Origin: Elgaria multicarinata webbii
Taxonomy: Eukaryota > Chordata > Lepidosauria > Squamata > Anguidae
Reading direction: 5' to 3'
DNA length: 64,000 bases
NCBI RefSeq assembly: GCF_023053635.1
Contig: NC_086180.1
Span: 193,501 to 257,500 of the forward strand
In this document: positions 34,522 to 43,682 of the stretch, one piece after another
Layout of the letters: the number at the start of each line of letters is the position of its first letter
Numbering within the stretch: the stretch's first letter is position 1
Made by a program: the position numbers and the translations under genes
Notes under the pieces: model-generated
Told to the model about the DNA's origin: nothing
Database searches by the model: none
Seen by the model: only the letters and a program-made list of their open reading frames with translations

Positions 34522-37500
34522 TTTTTCTGGCACCCTGCAAGCCCCTGGCTGTGACATCTGTTGTCTCTGCTGTGTGCCCTAAGATTTCTCCTTTGTACAG
34601 TGAGAGGCTGTTCTGCTCTGAAAGCGGCTCCCATGACTGTGTGGCTGCTTGCTGTTTCCCCCAGCTGCTGCCGTGTACTCTGGCACATTGTTCGGGACGG
34701 TGGGTGGGTGGGTGGCTTCTGCTGTTTGAGTGACTTGGGAACAGGCCAGCAGGACACGGCTCTAAGTGCTGCCTGCCAGTCGCAGGGAGTCGTGATCCAG
34801 AGTGAGTGAACGGGAGCAGCAACCAGATTCCATGAGGTGGGACAGGGGCAGCCCTGGTGGCAGAGGCAGGCTGTCAAGGTAGCTCGGAGTTCAGTAGCCA
34901 GGCAAGTTGAGCAACAGGGAAAGGCAGCCAAAGCAGCTGGACCCTCCCTCCCTCCCTCCCTCATCTGACTTGCTTATCTTTCATAGAAGAATAGCTCTGA
35001 AAGTTGGAAGCCAGTGGAGAGATGTGGGGGGAGGGAGCTCTGCTATCCAGTATTGGAGGAAGTGTCCCATGTGCAAACTGTCTTCCTGCTGGACAGAATT
35101 CTTGGATGTTCATTGCTCAGGGCAATGAAATCCTGGCCCTCAAGAGAAATATTTGTTCCCTTGAAGCTAAGGTTGCTGAGAGGCAGAGATGTGGGAGGAC
35201 CTTTGGGGCATCCCAAACCCAAGGTGACGGCTCCCCTACAGTCACAGTGAATGAGGCTCTTGGGGAAGGAAGGCATCGCTCCAAGGAAGAAAGGAAATGA
35301 CCCCTTGGAAAGGGACCCTTTGCTTCGGGGGTTAACAGGTGCCTTCTTGCGCCAAGGATGTGATGTCCCCAGGCGTAGTTGTGGGCAATTCAGTCATTAG
35401 AGCCGCCTTCCCCCACCTGATGCCCTCCAGTTGTGTTTTGGACTTCAACTCCCATCAGCCCCAAACAGCATGGGCAATGGTCAGGAATGCTGGGAGTTGT
35501 TGTCCAAAACATCTGGAGGGCACCCAGTTGTTGAAAGCTGCATTAGACATGGGCACCTGGGTTTGTGACAGGTGTGGAAGTCCGCAGGATGAAATGCCCG
35601 CCTGGGGCGAAGGGTCTGGATTTTGTGCATCATCCAGATAACTTGGTAGATGATGCTGGGGTCGAGTCAGTGATGATGCTGAAGCATGTTGGCACCGCTG
35701 TCATGAGGAAGAGCGATTATAAGGGCCTGGAAGCCAAATATAGGTTGAAATCCAGGAACTCCAGGGTGGCTTTCTCTGAACTGCTACCTGGCTCACATGC
35801 AGGGTCAGCTAGACAGGTGAAGCTGAGAAGTCTCAATGCATGGATGAGATGAAAGTGCAGGGAGGAGGGGTTCAGGTCTGTTAGGCACTTGGTCCATTAT
35901 GGGATAAGCTCGTCCTGTACAGGAGAGATGGGCTCCACCTGAATCAGAAAGGGACCAGACTGCTGGTGTTTAACATCAGAAAGGTGGCAGAGCAGCTTTT
36001 AAACTGAGCCCTACTTGGGAATCATAGAATAGTAGAGTTGGAAGGGGCCTATAAGGCCATCGAGTCCAACCCCCTGCTCAGTGCAGGAATCCACCTTAAA
36101 GCATCCCTGGCAGACGGCTGCCCAGGTGCCTCTTGAATGCCTGTAGTGTGGGAGAGCCCACCACCTCCCTAGGTAACTGGTTCCATTGTTGTACTGCTCT
36201 AACAGTCAAGAAGTTTTTCCTGATGTCCAGCCAGAATCTGGCTTCCTGTAATTTGAGCCCACAAAAGCCGACAAGAGCCAGGAAGCATCGGCTTCTGATG
36301 GAATCATCTGAATGAAAATGTTTCTGAGTGCCTGGATGTTGTGCCCAGGCTGGTGGTGCACATGGGCACACTTAATTTCACGTCAGACTGCTGGCCTCTG
36401 TCTAGACCGGTGCTGCCTGTTCTGACTGGCACTGGGGGCCCATCCCTGCCAGAGGTTCTGCTGCTGCTGCTCAGCCCAAGTGGCGGCCCCTCCCAATGCC
36501 AACAACCTTGCTGTGGCAGCACTGCAGTAAGGAAGTGCCTCTGCCCCCATGTGCACTCAAATGCGGTAGCAGGTGATGCTCGTGGCCTCGGCCATAGGCT
36601 GCTCTACCACCCAGAGTGCTCCTTTCAGAGCTGCCAGGACCCTCACGTCCAGTCTTCACCCCCACCCTGCCCCGCCTGCCTCCCTGCAGTGTGTGTGAAA
36701 TGCGATGTCCAGGAGAGGCTACTCAGCCCTGCTCTGCTACCTGCAGCCTGCAGCGATGGCACAGCAAGAGTGGGCGATGCCAGCGGTCCCTTCTGGATGG
36801 CCCCTGGCCAAGTCCGGGCCCCTCGCAAGCTCAGAGTCCTCAGGTACCTGGCTGGGAAGGAGCCGGTGCCCTGGCATAAGCAAGGGCCTTGCAGCCCTCA
36901 CGCGTGAGGGGAAGGAGTGCTGGGAGTTCGCGGAGGACCCTGGTCTACCTACAGGCCGGGTCTGCTCTGCTGCACTTCCCCAGTGTGCCTGGGACGAGTT
37001 ATGTGTTCCTAAGGGAAGGGGGGCGTTGTGGCTGATGACTGCCCCAAAGCCACATCGGCTGACCTGGAAGTCATGTTACGCACCCAAGCTATGAGAAGAG
37101 GCACTCCATCCATGCCTAGAGGTATGCTTCTCTTTACACTTGCGCCTCATGTTCCAAGTTAAACTGGACTTCAAAACAAGTACCACTGGCTCTGGCACGG
37201 CTTGTCCCCACGGAGCGCTCCTTGATGGCTCTGCAGCCTCCTGGAGGGAGGCCTCGGGTGGGACGCTGCAGAGCACGGCGGCTCCAGGCCCCGTGTTGTT
37301 CCAGGCGTCCATGTAGGGCCAGGGCGAACCCCAGAGAAGGCAGGGCAACAATTCCAAAGGATCCAGACAGAAGGCCAGCGCTGCCGAGAGCAGAGGCAGC
37401 TGAGAGCAGTGTTGTCGCCTCCTCCTCCGTGACCCCTTCCCCCCAAGCTCAGCCCCACAGGAGGTCTCTGCAGAGTGGCTGACAGACAGAACACAGCTTC

Positions 37501-39861
37501 CCCTTGGGACGTCCAGCCGGGGCCAAGAAGGGGGACGTGTGTGGCAGAAGTAGCCACCCTGGCAGTGATCCTGCCACCCGCTGCCTTGCCTTTAGCCTGC
37601 CAGGATCAGCGGTTTCTCATCCTCAAGTTACAGGCTGCCATGTGTGGGGGCAGGGCGTAGATTTGATTCACACCCCCCCCAATCCTCCTGCTCCCCCTCT
37701 AATTTCTCCCGGTTTAGGTATGAAAGCGTTTACTCCAAGGCCCCTCCTTACAGCCCCATGAATACTATAGTCATCCTGGGGGCAGCAGGGGCAGCCCCCC
37801 TCCTATTTTAGCAGCAGCAGCAGCAGCCTGTCCCCCCTCTGCCCCATGCAAACCGGAGTAGCAGCCCCCTCGGTACACTGGGGGTGGGATGGCACGGAGC
37901 CGTCCCCCCACCCTAGCTGACAGGAGTTGCTGTTGCAGGGCTCTGAAGGCAGGCGGGCTGTGCGAGTCGGTGCTTTTTGGGCTCCCGCTGGTCGTCAGGC
38001 CCACAAGCTGCTGGCAGCTGAACTGGGATGAACTGGAGGCCAACCAGCAGACTTTCCAAGCCCTCTGCCACTGCCTGGTGGTGAGTCTGGGGGCAGGAGA
38101 GCCTGCAGCAGGCCACCGGAGCAGAGCGGCTTTAGGGCACCTGGCGCTGCAAGGGGGCAGCCCCACAGCAATCGCACTGGGGCCCTGCAGCACAGAGTGA
38201 GCCATCCGCAAGACCGGGCTGCTCCCTCGGGGCTGGGGGGTGGGGTGGCCCGTGCCGCGGATGCCCGTCCTCATGGGCTGAGCCGCCCTGGCCCCAGCTC
38301 TGTGAGGAAGGCTGGTGCTGAGCCGCCCTGGCTCACTCGCCTTCCCAAAGCACTCTGCCCGCTCCAGGCAGGACAATCCCACCCTCGGCCTGGTTGGGGG
38401 AACCAGGCAGGGCCTCAGCACACCAGGACGGCTCCGGCACGGGGCACCACAGGCCCAAGTCACCCAGCGCGGTCTCCCTCTTTCAGAAACGGGAGTTGCT
38501 GCTTCTCACCCAGTATGAGCCCCACAGGGGGGCAGGTGGCCCCAGCTGGGGCTCCTGGGCCACCACCTACCAGGTCCTCCTGCCCTCGGGCTCTGGCTCG
38601 CTGCTGCTCCGCTCCGTGGCAGCCCGAGAGCTCCTCCTGCCGTGCAGCGTCCCTCTGCCTCCTGCTGACCCTGCAGCCGCCGCTCTCAGTGAAATGGAGG
38701 CAAGTGGAAGACAGCCAAAGGCCAGCTGCACGCCCTGGCCCAGGCCAGGCCAGGCCATTGGGCCCCGGTGGCTTAAAGGCCAGCCTGCTCGCTCCAACAA
38801 GGAGACGCCTCAAGAGAACAGGGCCAGGCCTGCAGGGCTCCTCTCCAGTCCCCTGCTGGAGCCTCCCTCTCCCAGGACACCTTGGCCTGGAATGGATGGG
38901 CAACTCCAGGCCCCCAGATGTCTCGGCTTGCAACCCCCAGCAGCCTCGGTGAGGAATGATGGGAGTGGTTGGCTGAGACGCCTGGAAGGCTGCACGTGCC
39001 CATCACAAGGGGCAGCAGTGTAACGTGAGGGCGGGTTTAAACCTCGAGTCACGTGAGGCCGCGTTGAAGGCCACAAATGCCCTGGAGCTGGATTGGGGCC
39101 CCAAGACCCGCTTAGTCCAGCGGTGTGTCCCCAGCATGTCCAGCCGGGTGCCCCTGCCGGAAGCCCTTCCCCATGCAGGACGTGAGCACAGGGCTCCTGC
39201 GTGTCCCCGTCCCCTGCCGTCCTCCATGCACTTGGCTTCCCCCCCACCCCAAAGCCTTGGTGGACGATGTGCTGTGCGTTGCTGGACTCTCCTCTGTCTC
39301 CTGCAATCAGCCCAGGTTGCAGGATGAGGCTCACTCGCCCTCCCCTGCACGGCAAGCAGCGCTCCTCTGAAGCCCGGGTGGGGGTGGGGGTGCAGTTTGT
39401 GCTTACAGAGAGGAGACGGAGAGCTCTCAGGGTGGGACAAAAATAACCCCCCCTTGCTTGCTCTCTAGGGCATCCTTGACAGTTTGGATGTGGAACCGGC
39501 CTACAACCCCCTGAGTGCCACAACTCACCTCTACCGAGCCCTGAGGAGCAGCCTGATCCGACCAGTTGCCTCCCGGCCTCAGCGGCCGGCAGAACGGCCC
39601 TCGCCTCGCCAGGTATGGGAGGCAGCTCTGTGGGACCGGCTGCCAGTGCGAATGGCGACCTCCGGGCTGGGGCAGGGTGGGTGGCCCCTGCAACGCTTCC
39701 CCCAGGGTAACGGCATCTTTTTCTGCACACAGCAAGGCAGCCGTTCGCACCCAAGCAAGGCCCGGGCCACCGTGGCCCCCCTCCGCATGGCTCTCCCCAC
39801 AGCTAGGCTCGGGGGCCCTCTTTTCTCCAGCGAGGAGGACGAGTTTCTGGGATCCACGTAG
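22470..39861 (+). CDS. M1AP: Meiosis 1 arrest protein (M1AP), complete coding span, nine exons
   Basis: Nine exons splice in frame to 538 codons; human M1AP has 530. Recognisable blocks include [48 protein letters not shown] followed by [44 protein letters not shown] and KARATVAPL. All align with human M1AP in order and at matching exon joints. The protein is needed in male meiosis I. It has no known catalytic domain and is reported to act with the ZZS crossover factors (TEX11, SHOC1, SPO16). The start was chosen at 22470 because it follows an acceptor by 26 nt and heads the conserved exon. The gene is convergent with DOK1 and divergent from SEMA4F, as in human. Oddities are a GC-AG intron 7 and a tandem acceptor before exon 6. 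Confidence 0.95.
22770..23265 (+). repeat. L2 LINE C-terminal fragment in M1AP intron 1
   Basis: Unusually clean reading [59 protein letters not shown]. This is the L2 ORF2 C-terminal region. It begins 25 bp after the exon 1 donor. Confidence 0.88.
25449..25975. mobile_element. Inverted-end element, ctacaactcccagcatgcc family, copy 1
   Basis: The left end ctacaactcccagcatgcc (25449-25467) is mirrored by ggcatgctgggaggtgtag (25957-25975), 18 of 19 positions matching. Next to the left end, tggcctttggcggccat resembles the equivalent position in the copy at 26526. The terminal motif closely resembles the ZNF143/STAF binding motif. No coding content. Confidence 0.65.
26526..26717. mobile_element. 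Inverted-end element, ctacaactcccagcatgcc family, copy 2
   Basis: Left end ctccaactcccagcatgcc (26526-26544) and right end ggcatgctgggagttgtag (26699-26717) are inverted repeats (18 of 19). It is shorter than copy 1 but shares the left subterminal region (caggctttggcagccat). Confidence 0.65.
27003..27116 (+). repeat. SINE 3' end with (AAT)n tail
   Basis: 'Ctggagtcccagtattgggg' and gaaaggcaggaatgataat resemble the SINE tail at 4070-4132 and lead into about 25 AAT units (27041-27115). Confidence 0.75.
27698..27762 (-). repeat. SINE 3' tail with (CAT)n nested in LINE
   Basis: A CAT/ATC run followed by 'tttatttctcacccacctct' interrupts the LINE string that elsewhere runs ggtgcgaccacacttagaatac. 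Confidence 0.7.
28361..28676 (+). mobile_element. Non-autonomous inverted-end element, copy 2
   Basis: About 316 bp starting tcatcacatggg and ending gtctgatgg. It is inserted in the 3' UTR of an L3-type LINE, whose flanks otherwise join as ttggctact|gtgtgaacag. It matches the minus strand of 17143-17609, including a nearly exact block of more than 30 bp (aaagtcagattaaaaggggt and onward). A short gagc string lies at both junctions and may be the target duplication. No coding capacity. Confidence 0.7.
29266..29451 (+). CDS. M1AP: M1AP coding exon 2
   Basis: Residues 93-154 ([20 protein letters not shown] onward to RAAVE). Acceptor ccttgcag and donor GAG|gtgagg, phase 0 to phase 0. Aligns with human VKGNFARLQTCISELRML and GLQQFKQY. 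Confidence 0.92.
30001..30093 (-). repeat. SINE/L2-type 3' tail with (ATC)n
   Basis: About sixteen ATC units, then ctgtactgccccatagacga and 'agctctctgggcggtgtaca', which recurs at 55490-55530. Confidence 0.75.
30096..30590 (-). repeat. CR1 LINE 3' end
   Basis: The longest CR1 copy here. The atcatagaat tail lies at the left. The minus-strand translation includes [20 protein letters not shown] and [20 protein letters not shown] before the truncated C-terminus. The tail unit is duplicated around 30096-30136. Confidence 0.92.
30929..31115 (+). CDS. M1AP: M1AP coding exon 3
   Basis: Residues 155-216 plus one base ([20 protein letters not shown], then [19 protein letters not shown]). Acceptor gcttccag and donor G|gtgagt. 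Matches human ITILTSQPGKEVVKQLEEGL. Confidence 0.92.
32965..33960 (+). repeat. CR1-clade (L3-type) LINE 3' end, interrupted
   Basis: 32965-33358 gives [40 protein letters not shown] and the first part of the 3' UTR. 33841-33960 carries the last part ('gggtccctggtcgacagctg' to 'gcagggctcttcggatgttt'). The two are separated by 482 bp of unrelated sequence. Confidence 0.8.
33359..33840. other. 482-bp unidentified insertion inside a LINE 3' UTR
   Basis: Flanked by an 8-bp direct repeat, ctgcttgt (33351-33358 and 33841-33848), at the point where the LINE consensus would be continuous. GC-rich, no coding potential and no obvious inverted ends. An 8-bp duplication would fit a hAT-type insertion, but this is inference. 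Confidence 0.4.
34100..34285 (+). CDS. M1AP: M1AP coding exon 4
   Basis: Residues 217-279: [20 protein letters not shown] then [20 protein letters not shown]. Acceptor cccttgcag and donor G|gtaatt, phase 1. The GCC run encoding Ala is a small local expansion compared with human SS. Confidence 0.93.
34471..34519. repeat. (TG)n microsatellite
   Basis: About 24 uninterrupted TG units 185 bp downstream of the exon 4 donor. Confidence 0.95.
35422..35522. mobile_element. Foldback MITE, caactccca family (101 bp)
   Basis: The left end gccctccagttgtgttttgg continues acttcaactccca. The right end reads tgggagttgttgtccaaaac then atctggagggc. The arms pair over about 33 nt with few mismatches. The remaining centre is short and AT/GC mixed. 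It is a widespread type in tetrapods and encodes nothing. Confidence 0.7.
36020..36262 (-). repeat. CR1 LINE 3' end
   Basis: Tail atcatagaat at the left. The minus-strand translation reads [20 protein letters not shown] and [16 protein letters not shown]. Confidence 0.92.
36690..36843 (+). CDS. M1AP: M1AP coding exon 5
   Basis: Residues 279-330: [20 protein letters not shown] then [16 protein letters not shown] up to KLRVLR. Acceptor tccctgcag and donor AG|gtacct, ending in phase 2. Human equivalent: MCLKCDLQERLLCPSLL. Confidence 0.92.
36844..37938 (+). other. M1AP: M1AP intron 5
   Basis: 1095 bp with no recognised repeat apart from a short run of CAG units near 37810-37826. Ends in two candidate acceptors 15 nt apart (37923 and 37938). 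Confidence 0.8.
37939..38080 (+). CDS. M1AP: M1AP coding exon 6
   Basis: Residues 330-377: [20 protein letters not shown] then [20 protein letters not shown]. The acceptor at gttgcag|GG was chosen because it restores [16 protein letters not shown], matching human KLQVIKALKSSGLCES with no gap. The alternative cag 15 nt upstream would add five in-frame codons. Confidence 0.92.
38081..38486 (+). other. M1AP: M1AP intron 6
   Basis: 406 bp, GC-rich, bounded by GTG|gtgagt and ccctctttcag. No repeat is recognised inside. Confidence 0.85.
38487..38699 (+). CDS. M1AP: M1AP coding exon 7 (GC donor)
   Basis: Residues 378-448: [12 protein letters not shown] to AALSEME. The exon end is followed by gcaagt, not gt. 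Ending here gives [19 protein letters not shown] across the joint, matching human NVESMLDSLELEPTYNPL, and no GT donor nearby does so. The sequence AG|gcaagt is the canonical GC-donor context. Confidence 0.88.
38700..39468 (+). other. M1AP: M1AP intron 7 (GC-AG)
   Basis: 769 bp, begins gcaagtgg and ends gctctctag. No transposon is recognised inside. Confidence 0.8.
39469..39612 (+). CDS. M1AP: M1AP coding exon 8
   Basis: Residues 449-496: [20 protein letters not shown] then [15 protein letters not shown] up to PSPRQ. Acceptor ctctctag and donor CAG|gtatgg, phase 0. Confidence 0.9.
39733..39861 (+). CDS. M1AP: M1AP coding exon 9 and stop
   Basis: Residues 497-538 and [23 protein letters not shown] then [11 protein letters not shown]. 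Aligns with human [12 protein letters not shown] and SSSDAFFLPSE. Preceded by a 120-bp intron ending tctgcacacag. The C-terminus is slightly shorter than human. Confidence 0.9.
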   Translation, partial: QGSRSHPSKARATVAPLRMALPTARLGGPLFSSEEDEFLGST

Positions 39862-40033
39862 AAGCCCCCTGGGTCTGTATGAGTCATTGAACCGTCCCCC
39901 CCCCCCCGAGGGCACCGGGTGCTGGGCCCAAAGCCAAAGCCCCCCACCTACTTGGAGGCAAGAGGAGCTCGAGGTACAGGAAGGCCCTCCTCACTACTCC
40001 CCAGCCTCAGAGGGGCTCAGTCCTGTTCAAAGG

Positions 40034-40083
40034 CTGTACCATGTACATTGATGGTGATATATAAATAAATAAATAATAATAAA
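40034..40083 (+). repeat. L2 LINE 3' tail in the M1AP 3' UTR
   Basis: 'Gtaccatgtacattgatggt' followed by gatatataaataaataaat is the same as the last bases of the L2 at 51470-55470. Only the final 50 bp or so are present. Confidence 0.8.
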
Positions 40084-40515
40084 GGCGCACCCCCCATTCC
40101 TTGGACAGAGCTCCTCCTCTCCCTCTCCCCCACCCAAAAGCTCCCCAGCACTGGAGGACTGCCTCTCCCAGGAGGTCCCTTCATGCCAGCCAGCACCCCC
40201 CACCCGTTCCCAGCCCCTTTCCTCCCCTGCCCCACAGCTGCATTCCAAGAGAAACATGCCTCTGTCCTTCTGCAGGGAGCCCCAACACTCGCGGGGGCAA
40301 GGACCAGGCTGGCATCGGGCTCCAAGAGGAAGAAGGAGCCGTGGCCGAAAGCTTTTCCCTCTGGTCGGACCAGCCGTCTTCCCCCTTTCGGCCACTCAGA
40401 GCAATGCGGGGACCCCCTCCGGCCCAGTGGGGCAATTTCACTACACTTTGGGCTTCCTCCTGTCAGCCGTTGGCCTCTTCCGGCCTCTGTTCAGCCCCAC
40501 CCCACCTCCTGCGTC

Positions 40516-40521
40516 AATAAA
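40516..40521 (+). terminator. M1AP: M1AP poly(A) signal AATAAA
   Basis: A canonical AATAAA 655 bp after the M1AP stop, followed by a T-rich cctcttttggc element. It is the first plausible signal outside the L2 tail. Confidence 0.7.
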
Positions 40522-40540
40522 CCTCTTTTGGCAGCTCTGA

Positions 40541-41815
40541 GCCCGACTGAGACCCGGCCTCCTTCTGCTCTTCCCCATTCCAGGCCCTCTGCACCCTCCC
40601 CCACCCCGACTCTTGCATCTCTCAAGCCCCCCTCCCCCCATGCTGTAGAAGGGGGAAGCAATTCTGGGCCGGCCCTCTTGCAGCAGCCCACAGAGGAGGA
40701 AGTAGCGCATCAATGGGGGGGGGGCACGGCTGTAGTTCCGCACGCCCTCGCCTGCACCTCCAGCTCAAGCTCAATTTCATCTGCATGCTGCCCTGAGATC
40801 CCAATAGCATAATAGATAACACAACTTAGTCTGGGGGGAGCGGGGGCTGGGGCCTCATCATGCTCGGGACCAGCAGCAGGAAACCCTGTGGGCAGGAGCC
40901 CCTCGCTCGCTCCCCCTGAGGCCAGGCAGAGCCCTGGCTGCCAGCACTGGTGGTGGGGCCTCCCCTGGCTAGACCGGCCCTGTCCGCCGCGGAGCTTGGC
41001 TTTTAAGGAGTGCTTTGAAGTGCAGGCTGGCTAGACGACCCTCCTCCTCCTCCTCTTCCTCCGCCACCACCTTCCTGGCCAGGCCCTGCTCGGCCCAGCT
41101 GCCTCTCCCTCGGGCCACTTCCATGCCCAGGGGAGAGGGTGGCCAGCCAGACACTCAAGAGAAGCCGCCCTCTGCTTGGAAGGGGAAATGGCTCAGACCC
41201 AGGCTGAGGAGGCTCAGGGCTGAGCACAGGTAACAGCTGTGGCAGCCCCACTTCAGCTGCCGCCCCTGTCACAGACGACAGGAGCTTTGCTCCACAAGCC
41301 TGTTGCTTTCCCACACTTGGGACCCCAAAGAAACAGGTGGGGCGCAACCAGGGACCATGACCTCAGGCACCGTTTACTCAGCTGGCAGGAAGGGGGGTGT
41401 TTTACGAGACTTCAAAAAGCACGGAAGGAAGGAAGGAGATCTTGCATCAGGATTCTCCAGGGACAACAGCCCGGGGGGTTGGGGGGGAGGCGCAGCAGGG
41501 CTGGAGAAAGGCCGGGCTGGAGCACAGGCCATTGCTGCCAGTCAGTGTGGGGAATACTGGGCTCAATGTACCCAGGGCCGGGTGCAGCCTTAGGCAGCGG
41601 ACCTTGGTCCCTGTGCTTTGAAAACGCCATGGAAGCAGGGCAGTCCTACTCTTGAATCACGCCCTCCCAGCGCAGACTCTAAAGGCCAGCAGAGTGCTGT
41701 ACAAGGCGGCGGCGGCGCCAGCCGTCCCTGCGTGCCCCAGGCGGCACAGCCCTGAGCAAACAGGAGCCAGGAGGACTCCCGTCCCCCCCGCCCCGGCCCA
41801 CCGCATCACATGCAG
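40541..41815. other. Convergent M1AP-DOK1 intergenic spacer
   Basis: About 1.3 kb between the two poly(A) regions. Contains a CCT-rich run near 41040-41065 but no gene, LINE or SINE that I can recognise. Confidence 0.7.
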
Positions 41816-41834
41816 CTCCACTAGAAAGCAAGGC

Positions 41835-41840
41835 TTTAAT
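41835..41840 (-). terminator. DOK1: DOK1 poly(A) signal ATTAAA
   Basis: On the minus strand ATTAAA lies about 225 bp beyond the DOK1 stop. This is the common variant signal and the best candidate in the region. Confidence 0.6.
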
Positions 41841-42065
41841 ATCAAAATAAACTTCTGTAGAAAAATACCTTCCAAAGGCCATCCTGCCATCTGCAGGGGG
41901 CCGGTGTGTGTGTGTCATGAAGCCCGGCTGCGCTCGAGCGGCAGTGCAAGCCTGAGCACCGTGCGCTGGCCCAAAGCCGCCCCGCTCTAGTTCCTCAGGA
42001 CCCCAGAGACCACGAGATCCCCCCCTCGCCTGGGGGGGGGGGCACGCTCTGGCTCCAGGCTGCCC

Positions 42066-43178
42066 TCATATTTCGCCCAGGTCTTCATACACAGAGACTG
42101 GCCGGCTCTCATCCACAGACTGCTCGTGGCCCGAACGGCTGGCTGGGACCGGGGGCAGCTTCAAGACGCGGCTGTAGATGGGCTCCCGGGGACCCACCGC
42201 CTCGCGGCTCTTGTCGTTGTTGTTGTTGTTGCTGCTGTTGCGGGAGCCGTCCTTCGGCCCGTCCCCGTCAGGCGCTGAAGGAGCCCGGGGCACGCTGGTG
42301 CCGCCCAGCTGAGGGGACCGCTTGTGGGCCCGGGGGGGCTTCGGGGCCGGGCAGGGCTTGGGAGCCTTGAGCCCTGCCTTCTGGTGGAAGGCCGGCACGG
42401 CGTAATCTCCAGCACCAGGCAGGTACGGCAGCTCGTAGCCCGCTTGGCTCTCCCGGCCCTGCGTCCGCCAGGCCTCGCAAGGGAGGCGCGCCTCGTCGTA
42501 GATGGCGGCGGGAGGTGGGGCCGGCCATGGGGCCCGGCCTTCCGGCTCGTCGTAGATATGGGCTGTGCCGCGTGGTGGCCCCTGGCAGCCGCTGGGCCCC
42601 ACTTGCTCGTAGAGCAGCCGGGCGCTCTGGGGCCAAGCGTTTGCCTTGCCTGCCCCACCGTCATGCCTGCTGTCCACGGGGTCAGCGTAGAGGGTGTCTG
42701 GCTGGGGGCGGGAGCCCTTGACTGCGTCCAGGGGCTCCGAGTAGACGTTGGCCGTGTCCTCGGAGGGCTGCGGGTGGCAAGGCAATCCGGGGAGCGGAGA
42801 CCGCGGTGGGGTGCTGGGCCACGGTGCCAGAGGCTCGCGCAGGCTCTGCCCCTTCGATGGAGGGCTGCCGGCCACCTCCTTCTCCTCCGCAGCGAAGCTG
42901 AGCTTGGCAGCGAGCATGGCTCTGGGTGCCCGCCTCTCGGGAGCAGGCCCCTCGCCCTCCAGGCTGAGCAAGTTCGCGATGGTGCTCTGGATCTGGGCCA
43001 CGCCGGAGGCCTCGGAGTCCAAGGAGCAGCTGCTCTGCCGGTTCTCTTCCACCTGGGCCTTCTGAGCCTGGATTGCAGCTTCCACGACGTGGAAAATCTC
43101 ATTCCCCTGCTTGGTCTCAAAGGTGAAGTTCCCAGGGCCCGATTCACAGCGCCGGCCGGCTTCAAAGGAGAACATCAC
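42066..43178 (-). CDS. DOK1: DOK1 coding exon 5 (end of PTB and tyrosine-rich tail)
   Basis: Residues 214-583 and stop TGA (42066-42068). Begins [16 protein letters not shown] after acceptor cctgcag. A GTT/GCT run at about 42210-42240 encodes NSSNNNNN, a lineage-specific Asn expansion. The last tyrosine motif is YEDLGEI. Confidence 0.95.
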   Translation of the reverse strand: MMFSFEAGRRCESGPGNFTFETKQGNEIFHVVEAAIQAQKAQVEENRQSSCSLDSEASGVAQIQSTIANLLSLEGEGPAPERRAPRAMLAAKLSFAAEEKEVAGSPPSKGQSLREPLAPWPSTPPRSPLPGLPCHPQPSEDTANVYSEPLDAVKGSRPQPDTLYADPVDSRHDGGAGKANAWPQSARLLYEQVGPSGCQGPPRGTAHIYDEPEGRAPWPAPPPAAIYDEARLPCEAWRTQGRESQAGYELPYLPGAGDYAVPAFHQKAGLKAPKPCPAPKPPRAHKRSPQLGGTSVPRAPSAPDGDGPKDGSRNSSNNNNNDKSREAVGPREPIYSRVLKLPPVPASRSGHEQSVDESRPVSVYEDLGEI

Positions 43179-43646
43179 CTGCAGGGCAGAAGTCGCACTG
43201 AGCTCCCGCCCAGATGGCAGGCAAGAGCTGCTCCCCACCCACCCCTAACAGCGGGGGCGGAACAGACCCACCCCCAGCTTGGGTCTGCCTGGACTCCAAG
43301 CCCACTCGGAAGCTGATGGGGCCGCCCTTCCCAGCAGCCGTTCGGACCTTCCCTGGGTTTGAGGGAAAGCAGGGCTCTTGCTGCTCCTCCCACCAGAAGG
43401 GGAACTGCTCCGCTTGCTATTTAGTCCTTCCGCCCGATGTGCTCGAAGGCAGCTGCGCCCTACCTGCCCCACCGCTCGCAGGCTGTGAGCCTCCCCTGTG
43501 CCCCATGAACCATGGGGCTGGGGCCCTTTCCTCCCTGAGCAGGCCCTGCCCCATCTTTGTAGCTCCCAGGATGGGGGTCTTGGCAGGCAGGCAGAGAGGC
43601 TCTCCCCACCCACGTCCTTCCCACGCCATCCTACCACCCCACCACT

Positions 43647-43682
<36 letters not shown>

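Larger units (their letters stand above)
34286..36689 (+). other. M1AP: M1AP intron 4
   Basis: 2404 bp. Holds a (TG)n tract, a (CTCC)n run near 34945-34965, a foldback MITE (35422-35522) and a CR1 fragment (36020-36262). Otherwise featureless. Confidence 0.85.
39862..40540 (+). other. M1AP: M1AP 3' UTR
   Basis: Sequence from the stop codon to just past the AATAAA at 40516. Carries a short L2 tail insertion (40034-40083). An open frame at 40101-40520 runs through it but has no support as an exon. Confidence 0.65.

Noticed and set aside
40101-40520. Possible extra M1AP 3' exon (139-codon open frame)
   Set aside because: Exon 9 already ends in a region that aligns to the human C-terminus, and this frame runs through 3' UTR into the AATAAA itself.
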